Below are positions 1-5,322 of a stretch of 5,826 bases of DNA, one piece after another. The position numbers were made by a program, and so were the translations under genes. This DNA is from Acidobacteriota bacterium (GTDB taxonomy: Bacteria; Acidobacteriota; Terriglobia; Terriglobales; Acidobacteriaceae). Positions within the stretch are counted from its first letter, which is position 1, and the number at the start of each line of letters is the position of its first letter. Where the stretch lies: contig JAJZCX010000105.1 of the NCBI GenBank assembly GCA_021851625.1, forward strand, positions 1-5,826. Direction: 5' to 3'. The notes beneath the pieces are model-generated. The model saw only the letters and a list, made by a program, of their open reading frames with translations. It was not told where the DNA came from and made no database searches.

Positions 1-1
1 T

Positions 2-403
2 TTCACCAACGTCAACACCACGGTGATTGACCCGAAAAACTTTGACGAGCGCTCGTTTGTCACCGTGCAGGCGGAGTCGGTCATCATTCCGCCCAACTCG
101 TTTGCGTTGGCTCGGTCGGTGGAGTACTTCAAGATTCCGCGCGACGTGCTCACCATCTGCGTGGGCAAGTCCACCTACGCTCGCTGCGGCATCATCGTCA
201 ACGTTACGCCGTTTGAACCGGAGTGGGAGGGTTTTGTGACGTTGGAAATCTCCAACACTACGCCGCTGCCGGCCAAAATCTACGCCAACGAAGGCCTTTG
301 CCAGATTCTCTTCTTCCAGTCCGATGAGAGTTGTGAGGTCAGCTACGCCGACCGCAAGGGCAAGTATCAGAAGCAGCAGGGTATCGTGCTGCCCAAGCTG
401 TAA
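2..403 (+). CDS. dcd: dCTP deaminase, C-terminal part (5' end outside window)
   Basis: This enzyme deaminates dCTP to dUTP in the cytoplasm, feeding dUMP and thymidylate synthesis. The reading frame is open from base 2 (beginning FTNVNTT) to the TAA at 401-403, giving about 133 residues of a protein usually near 185-195, so the N-terminal third lies before the window. The GTG at 23 is internal, because the family-like sequence continues upstream of it. Visible hallmarks are the GKSTYARCG motif, which carries the family's catalytic-site Ser and Arg (S111 and R115 in E. coli numbering), and the EPEWEGFVTLEISN block, whose final Glu matches the catalytic E138. The C-terminus KYQKQQGIVLPKL is typical of the trimer-forming tail. 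I read it as the monofunctional deaminase; a bifunctional deaminase/dUTPase is less likely. The next gene starts 19 bases downstream on the same strand, so the two may be co-transcribed. Confidence 0.95.
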   Translation, partial: FTNVNTTVIDPKNFDERSFVTVQAESVIIPPNSFALARSVEYFKIPRDVLTICVGKSTYARCGIIVNVTPFEPEWEGFVTLEISNTTPLPAKIYANEGLCQILFFQSDESCEVSYADRKGKYQKQQGIVLPKL

Positions 404-422
404 CAGTCCACTGAGACACGAC

Positions 423-1178
423 ATGGGAACAAAGCAGGCAGGTAAAGCAAGGCAGTCCCAGAAGTCGAAACAAAGCCGAAGTGCCGGTGCGGCCAAGCCC
501 ACCAGTGCAGAGGCTGTAGGCTCCAGCCGTTCTGCGGCTGCTGTGCCGGTGCGCGTGGGCGTGGCGGGTATTCCCCCCATGATGGTTATCGGCCTGGCTG
601 CATTGTTTGAGGACAGTCCCAAGGTGCGCGTTGTTCAGGACGGAATCCTAAATCTGCTGCGTGACACCAGCCTCACCGTGCTCTTGGTGGGGGCACCGAA
701 TGAGTCCGCATTACAAGAGTTAATGGCCACAGTGCGCGTTTATCGCGCCGATATACGCATGCTTGTCTTTTCGCAGGCTTACGCCGAAGAGGTCATTCTG
801 CGCGTCATCGCCGCAGGTGCCAAGGGCCATCTGCACGAATCGGCATCCATTGCAGAAATTGAGCAGGCGGTACAGATCGTGGCCTCCGGCTCTATCTGGG
901 CACCGCGCCGCGTCTTGGCTTTGCTCATCGAGCGTCTCACGCTGGCCACACCGGCCCGTGGCAAAGGCGCACCCGCTCAACTCACCCAGCGCGAGCGCGA
1001 GGTGATGGAGTTGCTGCTGGCCGGGCATCCTAACAAGGCCATTGCCAGCGCCATGCGCATCGACGAGCAGACCGTGAAGGCATACGTGAGCCGTCTCATG
1101 CGCAAGGTGGGCGTCAAGAGCCGTACCGCGCTCACCATGCACGCCGTCGAAAACGCCTGGCTGGAGACCCCAGGATAG
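423..1178 (+). CDS. LuxR/NarL-family regulator with degenerate receiver domain
   Basis: A 251-aa DNA-binding regulator. Residues 1-40 are a Lys/Ser/Ala-rich, probably disordered tail. Residues 43-155 follow the receiver fold pattern: strand VRVGVAG, the stretch TVLLVGAP, MLVFSQAY, and GAKGHLHESAS. Residues 186-242 are a canonical LuxR helix-turn-helix (LTQREREVMELLLAG, then NKAIASAMRIDEQTVKAYVSRLMRKVGVKSR split over the recognition helices). The receiver lacks the residues needed for phosphotransfer: the acidic pair after strand 1 is G49-I50, no Asp occurs at the acceptor position near 89-90, and the conserved Lys is Glu (E139); S117 at the Ser/Thr switch remains. It is therefore probably phosphorylation-independent. 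ATG 423 was chosen because it follows the dcd stop; an in-frame ATG at 324 would overlap dcd deeply. The Shine-Dalgarno is weak (TGAGACACGAC). No histidine kinase is adjacent. Targets are unknown. It ends with TAG. Confidence 0.88.
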   Translation: MGTKQAGKARQSQKSKQSRSAGAAKPTSAEAVGSSRSAAAVPVRVGVAGIPPMMVIGLAALFEDSPKVRVVQDGILNLLRDTSLTVLLVGAPNESALQELMATVRVYRADIRMLVFSQAYAEEVILRVIAAGAKGHLHESASIAEIEQAVQIVASGSIWAPRRVLALLIERLTLATPARGKGAPAQLTQREREVMELLLAGHPNKAIASAMRIDEQTVKAYVSRLMRKVGVKSRTALTMHAVENAWLETPG

Positions 1179-1186
1179 TTGTTGTG

Positions 1187-1198
1187 ACAAGTGCTTGT
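1187..1198. repeat. Short inverted repeat ACAAG-TG-CTTGT
   Basis: A perfect 5-bp inverted repeat with a 2-base centre lies 9 bases after the stop of the degenerate-receiver regulator. The centre is too small for a stable hairpin and there is no following T-run, so it resembles a dimer-binding operator more than a terminator. It begins the 276-base stretch leading to the Ysc84 gene. No function can be shown from sequence alone. Confidence 0.25.
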
Positions 1199-1384
1199 AT
1201 CTGCATTGGTTACCAAAGTTGTAGCCACCTCCGTACCGTTGTCCAAATGCAGCATTCGGGTTCTAATCAACCTACCGATCATGGATTTGGGAGATCCGGG
1301 TTGCGTTGCGCCGAGTCGCTTCGCAACCCACTTTTTTTGCCAAAACGCTGCCATTTTCGCCTTTCGTGCGTCCAATCATCATCC

Positions 1385-1409
1385 AACCGGTGACAGAACC
1401 GGGTATAAA
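1385..1409 (+). promoter_or_regulatory. Possible promoter/operator before the Ysc84 gene
   Basis: A -10-like TATAAA sits at 1404-1409, 45 bases before the Ysc84 start codon. Just upstream the hexamer AACCGG occurs twice, at 1385-1390 and 1397-1402, 12 bases apart, the second copy ending one base before the -10-like box. No good -35 box is seen at 16-18 bases spacing (ATCCAA region), so an activator-dependent promoter is possible. This is the only promoter-like sequence I could pick out in the 1179-1454 gap, which holds no gene. Confidence 0.25.
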
Positions 1410-1454
1410 GGTAGTGCGTCCGCCAACTATGGCCGGATGCCGGAGGGAAAACGA

Positions 1455-2147
1455 ATGAAACGATCCTTGGCCCTATTCGCGGCTTGCGCCATGTTTACAA
1501 CCCTAGCCCACGCAGATTCCCGCAAAAATAAGATCGCCGGTCGACTGGCTTCCGCCTCTGATGTGTTGCAGCAGATCATGGCAACGCCAGACAAGGCGAT
1601 TCCCAGCGACTATCTTGCCCATGCCACCTGTGTAGCCGTTGTGCCCGCCTACAAGAAGGGGGCTTTCATCTTTGGAGGCCAATATGGCCAGGGTGTGGTG
1701 ACCTGCCGCACGCCCAATGGCTGGAGTGCGCCAGCCTTCATTCAACTGGCCGGCGGAAGCTGGGGATTACAGATCGGCGGCCAGTCCACAGACCTGGTGC
1801 TGCTGGCCATGAATCAGCAGGGAATGCAGGATTTGCTGCATAGCAAGCTCAAACTGGGCGCAGATGCTTCCGTGGCCGCCGGGCCGGTGGGACGCAAGGC
1901 AAGCGCGGCGACGAACCTGACCATGCACTCGGAGTTGCTCACTTACTCCCGCAACCGCGGCGTCTTTGCGGGGCTGGATCTGTCGGGAACCACCGTCTCG
2001 CAGAATACGGACGACACACGCACCTACTACGGCACGAACATTCCCTTTGCTGTCATTCTTGGCGGGCATACTGCTACTCCGGCCAGCGCGCAGCCCTTCG
2101 TGCGCACTGTGGCGAAGTACTTTGTCCAGGCCAAGGGCAAGCACTAA
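1455..2147 (+). CDS. Secreted SYLF/Ysc84-domain lipid-binding-type protein
   Basis: A 230-aa protein of the Ysc84/SYLF (former DUF500) family, whose eukaryotic members bind phosphoinositides and whose bacterial members are poorly characterised envelope proteins. Residues 1-20 form a Sec signal peptide (MKRSLALF, hydrophobic core, cleavage predicted after AHA), so the mature protein is exported, probably to the periplasm. The SYLF domain fills the rest: LASASDVLQQIMATPDKAIPSDYL (31-54), CVAVVP (59-64), KKGAFIFGGQYGQGVV (67-82), the Gly-rich LAGGSWGLQIGGQSTD (98-113), and the family's LLTYSRNRGVFAGLDLSGTTV (161-181). C59 and C84 might form a disulfide. ATG 1455 is preceded by a strong GGAGGG at 1442-1447, 7 bases away; the frame is open further upstream but without a signal peptide or ribosome site there. 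A hairpin follows the stop, so it appears monocistronic. Confidence 0.92.
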   Translation: MKRSLALFAACAMFTTLAHADSRKNKIAGRLASASDVLQQIMATPDKAIPSDYLAHATCVAVVPAYKKGAFIFGGQYGQGVVTCRTPNGWSAPAFIQLAGGSWGLQIGGQSTDLVLLAMNQQGMQDLLHSKLKLGADASVAAGPVGRKASAATNLTMHSELLTYSRNRGVFAGLDLSGTTVSQNTDDTRTYYGTNIPFAVILGGHTATPASAQPFVRTVAKYFVQAKGKH

Positions 2148-2161
2148 ACCTGCGCAATGCA

Positions 2162-2201
2162 AACGGGCGGCCATGTTTTATGTCCGCCCGTTGGGTTGTT
2201 T
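2162..2201 (+). terminator. Rho-independent-like terminator after the Ysc84 gene
   Basis: AACGGGCGG (2162-2170) pairs perfectly with CCGCCCGTT (2184-2192). Inside, after one mismatch, CAT pairs with ATG, leaving a 5-base GTTTT loop. The stem is followed by GGGTTGTTT, a modest U-rich tail. It starts 14 bases past the Ysc84 stop and lies between two convergent genes. The near-symmetric stem could also serve the opposite strand, but the U-rich side favours the + strand. Confidence 0.75.
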
Positions 2202-2230
2202 GAGTTCGAGTTTGCTCAAGTCAAGGACAA

Positions 2231-2851
2231 TTATTGATCCGAGGGATGGTACGTCCCGTGTGCTTGCGCGATTGGGATGAGTGTTGGGTAGAACTGTACA
2301 AAGGTCGTATCGACCGCGGCGTGCTGTTCATGACAGGTGTAGCAGTCCGCGGGACGGGGAATCAGCGTGCCCTTGCCAGACGCATCAAAGTGGAAGAAGG
2401 CCCATTGGCCGGGGAAGCGTGAGTCTTTTACGTGCGCTTCCATGCCGGCTACGGTCTCTGTTTGATAATGCCCGCTAACGTTGATCGATCCCTAGCTGGC
2501 TGCCACACGCTTTTCCAAAATAAAGACGGATTTATCGGGCCATGTACCAGAGGTCAAAAAGCTCTGGTATGCGGACGGATTGACGAACACATTGTCGAAG
2601 ATGGATTGCCCGGCGGGCGTGGGCTTGGCGCTGTAGCTCATATCGAGTCCCGCGCTCAGATAAATCCACGCCCGGTATTCCGGCGGCAGAATCAGGCTGC
2701 CATCCGGCGCATACGTGGGGGCGTCGCTGGCAGCGGCCTGCGGGGCTGCCTTCTACATTGGAGAACTGGAAGCAGCAGGTTGTGGTGGAGATGGCTGGGT
2801 GCAGCCGAGAGGTAGAAACAGAAGCGGAGCGATCGCGCCATAGCGGATCAT
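2231..2851 (-). pseudogene. Cytochrome P460-family lipoprotein frame with two in-frame TAG codons
   Basis: Read in one frame from ATG 2851 to TAA 2231, this gives 206 codons that look like a full periplasmic, lipid-anchored P460-type c-heme protein, interrupted by TAG at codon 33 (2753-2755) and codon 120 (2492-2494). Residues 1-17 are a lipoprotein signal (MIRYGAIAPLLFLPLGC; the PLGC lipobox is imperfect), then a Pro/Ala/Ser linker. Residues 48-119 (DGSLILPPEYRAWIYLSAG, FVNPSAY, WPDKSVFILEKRVAAS) and 121-206 (GSINVSGHYQ, RFPGQWAFFHF, CYTCH heme site at 170-174, TTFVQFYPTL) match the family from end to end, with no frameshift. A good Shine-Dalgarno (AGGA core, 9 bases upstream) remains. Translation would stop after 32 residues. 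TAG serves as a normal stop for two other genes here, so nonsense mutation is the best reading; recoding or sequence error is possible. The + strand neighbour Ysc84 is convergent. Confidence 0.8.
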
Positions 2852-2957
2852 CAGAAACCATCCTTTCCGTGTGGGAATATAAAAATTCGCCCACTTGCAG
2901 AGCAGAGACGGCCTATCATGCTTCAGTATTCGGTACGAGGTAGTTTTTCTCTGTGCC

Positions 2958-2994
2958 GGGCGGAGCCAACCGCTTGCATCCGCCCAGCGCTGGG
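2958..2994. repeat. Overlapping inverted repeats just past the lipoprotein stop
   Basis: GGGCGGA (2958-2964) is complementary to TCCGCCC (2979-2985), and overlapping it is the perfect 12-bp palindrome CCCAGCGCTGGG (2983-2994). They begin 3 bases past the TAG of the - strand lipoprotein gene. The two structures share bases 2983-2985, so they compete. A terminator role for the - strand is likely by position, but no T-run follows on that strand. The rest of the 2852-2997 gap holds the P460 ribosome site and an AT-rich patch (2874-2886) that may include its promoter. Confidence 0.4.
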
Positions 2995-2997
2995 AAG

Positions 2998-3882
2998 CTA
3001 CTGCTCTGTTGCCGTGAAGGGTGTGGAGTCACCGGCAAAGGTCTCCGATCCAGAGAGCACCCACTTGCCCGATGTATTTTGCGTTGCGCTGGTAATGTTG
3101 ATCGTCGGGGTGCAATTCGTACCGACTGCAACCGCAATGCTCGTAATGGTCGTAGCGCTGACGGGTGTGGCAACGATGCCAATGAGCTGGCTACTGTCCG
3201 AGTCAATGACTCCGCCGGAGTCGATGGTCAAGGTCAAGCCGCCACTGCGCGTCGTCGGCGGAGGGGACTGGGTTGTGCAACGCCCACCAATATCCACCCA
3301 GCCGTTCGTCGCATACGTTGTGCTGGTGTAGGTGCCCGCGTAGATGTTATTGCCGCCGCAGATCGGGATGGCCCCATCCCAGTAGGATTTATAGGCTGTA
3401 GCAGAAGTACCGCCGCCGATGGTAAAAGAGCCATTGGTATCCACTACAGTGATATTTCCCGCTATGGCCGTGGGATTGGAACTGCCATTGCCCAGCACGG
3501 CGATGCAACCTGCGCCCGATGGGTTATTCGTCAGAACAACGTCAAAGGTCGGGGTGGTACAGGCAGAATCGTTCGCGGGGCAACCCGTCGCGCCATAGTA
3601 GGTATAGCCGCTGGTTTGCGAAGTGCTGGGGGTCAGGCAGAAATTCGCGGGACCATAATTGTCGTTCTTGTTGAACATGCACCCGGTTTTGGCACTGAAA
3701 TAGTAGGGTGTCCCATTTGCATCCAGCACGTAAGTGCCATTCGAACTGCCCGACCAACTCAATTCGCCGTTCGTGGCCGGCGGGGTTGGAGTGGTTCCAC
3801 CGGTGCTACTGCCTCCACAACCGGCAAGCAGAAGACCGATCGACAGAGTTAAGGCAGCAAAGAAAACATTGCGTGTACGCAT
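2998..3882 (-). CDS. Cysteine-rich lipoprotein of unknown family
   Basis: A 294-aa predicted lipoprotein; I do not recognise a named domain. The signal peptide MRTRNVFFAALTLSIGLLLAGC has a canonical LAGC lipobox with lipidated C22, followed by a Gly/Ser/Thr/Pro linker (23-38). The mature part is rich in Gly, Ser, Thr, Asn and Tyr, as in surface-exposed beta proteins, and has eight further Cys (68, 82, 101, 108, 126, 175, 202, 257), enough for four disulfides, consistent with an oxidising envelope location. Recognisable blocks are YKSYWDGAIPICGGNN (164-179), TIDSGGVIDSDSSQ (219-232) and a C-terminal TQNTSGKWVLSGSETFAG (267-284). ATG 3882 was chosen for its signal peptide and the AGAGG ribosome site 6-8 bases upstream; the frame runs on to 4029 but that extension would bury the signal. 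A diverged paralog lies at the right edge. The gene is divergent from the LuxR-type regulator. It ends with TAG. Confidence 0.85.
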   Translation of the reverse strand: MRTRNVFFAALTLSIGLLLAGCGGSSTGGTTPTPPATNGELSWSGSSNGTYVLDANGTPYYFSAKTGCMFNKNDNYGPANFCLTPSTSQTSGYTYYGATGCPANDSACTTPTFDVVLTNNPSGAGCIAVLGNGSSNPTAIAGNITVVDTNGSFTIGGGTSATAYKSYWDGAIPICGGNNIYAGTYTSTTYATNGWVDIGGRCTTQSPPPTTRSGGLTLTIDSGGVIDSDSSQLIGIVATPVSATTITSIAVAVGTNCTPTINITSATQNTSGKWVLSGSETFAGDSTPFTATEQ

Positions 3883-4049
3883 CGTGCACCTCTCGGGATC
3901 CCAAATGATCGAGCGATTCGGACAACCACACAGAGAAAGCCGACAAACGATCTGGATGCCAGCGGTTCTATATCCTTGGGTCGATCCGACCGCATTTTTT
4001 AAGACGCAGGAATAGGCTAGAGCGATCATTTCCGTTGCGCGTCTCCCAA
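3883..4049. promoter_or_regulatory. Divergent intergenic region with 9-bp inverted repeat pair
   Basis: These 167 bases must hold the promoters of both the lipoprotein (-) and the regulator (+). AAATGATCG at 3903-3911 and its exact complement CGATCATTT at 4023-4031 lie 20 and 18 bases from the respective start codons. Each arm also overlaps a GAGCGAT copy (3911-3917 and 4020-4026), and ATCG-AG-CGAT (3908-3917) is itself a small dyad. Between them is another dyad, GGTCG-ATC-CGACC (3979-3991), followed by T6. These are plausible operator sites for the adjacent regulator, but no convincing -35/-10 pair was found. Confidence 0.4.
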
Positions 4050-5312
4050 ATGAGATATAAAGTCAGGGAAACAGCACTGGAATGGCAGAACTGGCACGAA
4101 AGTTGGGCTGCAATGGCCAAATCAGGCGCGGTGAATGAAAAGCGCTTGCTGCATCTTGTAGGCCAAATCTACGAGGCGGCGATGGATACTGTCGTCATGC
4201 AGCAGTTGCCACTGGTCGTCGCCCGGCACTTTGGCAGTGAAAGCTGCCTTTTCCATTTTTGTTTCAAGCCGAGCCATGCAGGCGCAGCCATCCCGGAAAA
4301 TACCCGTCTGCCGATCGGGACGGGCAATTTCGATTGGAAAGCCTGTATGGCCTACGCCGAGTACTACCACGCGCGCAACGAATGGTATGCGCGCGGCTGG
4401 AAGAAAGGCTTTCCTGTAGTCGTGCTCGGTGAAGAACTGATGAGCACGCAGGCGATGCTGCGCACGGAGTGGTCCGACTACTGCAAGCTGACCGGAATGT
4501 TCGAATTGATTGGCGCGCAATGCCTAATCACCCAGGATTTGATTGGGGCCATCGGCATCCATCGCCCGCAGGGCGCGCAGTCCTTTGACGAAACCGACCG
4601 ACGCGCGATGCACTTCGTCCTGCCACATCTGCATCGCGCCTTTCAGATTTATGAGCGTCTGGAGATTGCCGCAACGCGCAGCGCTCTGGCCATCGATATT
4701 CTCGATTCTCTTTCTGTGGGCCTGATCTTGGTGGGCGCGGATTCCCGGCTGCTCTTTGCCAGTGATATGGCCGATCGCATCTTGCGCACGGGAAAGTTTT
4801 TCTCAACGGAAAAAGGTCGCCTGCGTACCGCGCGCAATCGCAACGGAATCCAACTGCAGCGTCTGATTACTGAAGCCGTTCGCACCAGCGCAGGGTTGAT
4901 GGGCGGCTCTGGCGGCACGGTGCAACTGGATGGAGACAACCAGTCCTCTTTGGGCGTTCTGGTTTCACCTTTACGGATCGCGCCGCTGGGTTTTGGCCTG
5001 ATGCAGCCGGCGGCCATCCTCCTCTTCTCGGATCCATTTGCAAAAGCCCTGCTCCCAGAAGCCAAGCTACAGCAAGCCTTTCGCTTGACACCCGCCGAAC
5101 TCCAATTACTCACCGCCTTGCTGAACGGGCAGAAGCTGAAGGACTATGCGCAAACCGCTGCCATCACCTACGGCACGGCGAGAATTCACCTCAAACACCT
5201 GCTGCAGAAGATGGATTGTCACAGCCAGGCGGACTTAGTTCGAACGATTTTGAAAAATCCACTGACGCGCATCGAAGGCCAATTCCACGAGATTGGAAGC
5301 GGAATCTCCTGA
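4050..5312 (+). CDS. LuxR-family transcriptional regulator with N-terminal sensor and PAS-like region
   Basis: A 420-aa regulator. Residues about 30-200 resemble the N-terminal sensory region found in many stand-alone LuxR-type proteins (KRLLHLVGQIYEAAMD, YYHARNEWYARGW, LRTEWSDYCKLTGMFELIGAQ, and FDETDRRAMHFVLPHLHRAFQI). Residues about 213-330 look PAS-like (IDILDSLSVGLILVGADSRLLFAS through AAILLFSDPF). Residues 344-400 are a LuxR helix-turn-helix: FRLTPAELQLLTALLNGQ, then AITYGTARIHLKHLLQKM, then SQADLVRTIL. There is no phosphoreceiver. The ligand is unknown. ATG 4050 has no clear Shine-Dalgarno; TTG 4035, ATG 4113 and GTG 4131 (with AGG upstream, just before the conserved region) are alternatives, so the start is uncertain by up to about 30 codons. 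It is divergent from one lipoprotein gene and convergent with its paralog, ending 10 bases before that gene's stop. It ends with TGA. Confidence 0.87.
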   Translation: MRYKVRETALEWQNWHESWAAMAKSGAVNEKRLLHLVGQIYEAAMDTVVMQQLPLVVARHFGSESCLFHFCFKPSHAGAAIPENTRLPIGTGNFDWKACMAYAEYYHARNEWYARGWKKGFPVVVLGEELMSTQAMLRTEWSDYCKLTGMFELIGAQCLITQDLIGAIGIHRPQGAQSFDETDRRAMHFVLPHLHRAFQIYERLEIAATRSALAIDILDSLSVGLILVGADSRLLFASDMADRILRTGKFFSTEKGRLRTARNRNGIQLQRLITEAVRTSAGLMGGSGGTVQLDGDNQSSLGVLVSPLRIAPLGFGLMQPAAILLFSDPFAKALLPEAKLQQAFRLTPAELQLLTALLNGQKLKDYAQTAAITYGTARIHLKHLLQKMDCHSQADLVRTILKNPLTRIEGQFHEIGSGIS

Positions 5313-5322
5313 ACGGTTTGGA

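Noticed and set aside
720..1190. A 156-codon - strand open frame over the first regulator.
   Set aside because: It is antisense to a gene with a clear LuxR helix-turn-helix and shows no domain of its own.
1191..1454. An 88-codon upstream extension of the Ysc84 frame.
   Set aside because: The strong GGAGGG site and a classic signal peptide start at ATG 1455; the extension would place the signal peptide internally.
2492..2755. TAG codons read as an amino acid such as pyrrolysine throughout the genome.
   Set aside because: TAG is the natural end of the regulator at 1178 and of the lipoprotein at 2998, the latter supported by alignment with the TGA of its paralog. Context-specific suppression is not excluded and is listed as a finding.
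2432..2815. A 127-codon + strand open frame across the P460 region.
   Set aside because: It shows no recognisable protein features and lies antisense to clear P460 homology.
2532..2894. A 120-codon - strand frame overlapping the P460 region.
   Set aside because: It is out of frame with the P460 protein. The other frame yields the lipoprotein signal and the family sequence on both sides of the TAG codons.
2953..3852. A 299-codon open frame on the + strand opposite the cysteine-rich lipoprotein.
   Set aside because: Its composition (Arg/Gly/Ala-rich with no recognisable domain) is what antisense reading of a GC-rich gene gives. The - strand frame has a lipoprotein signal, a ribosome site and a paralog.
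3979..4000. GGTCG-ATC-CGACC followed by T6 as a + strand terminator.
   Set aside because: The stem is only 5 bp with a 3-base loop, and no + strand gene lies upstream for it to end. It is described instead as a dyad in the divergent region.
3883..4029. A 49-codon upstream extension of the cysteine-rich lipoprotein.
   Set aside because: It would bury the lipoprotein signal peptide, and ATG 3882 has its own ribosome site.
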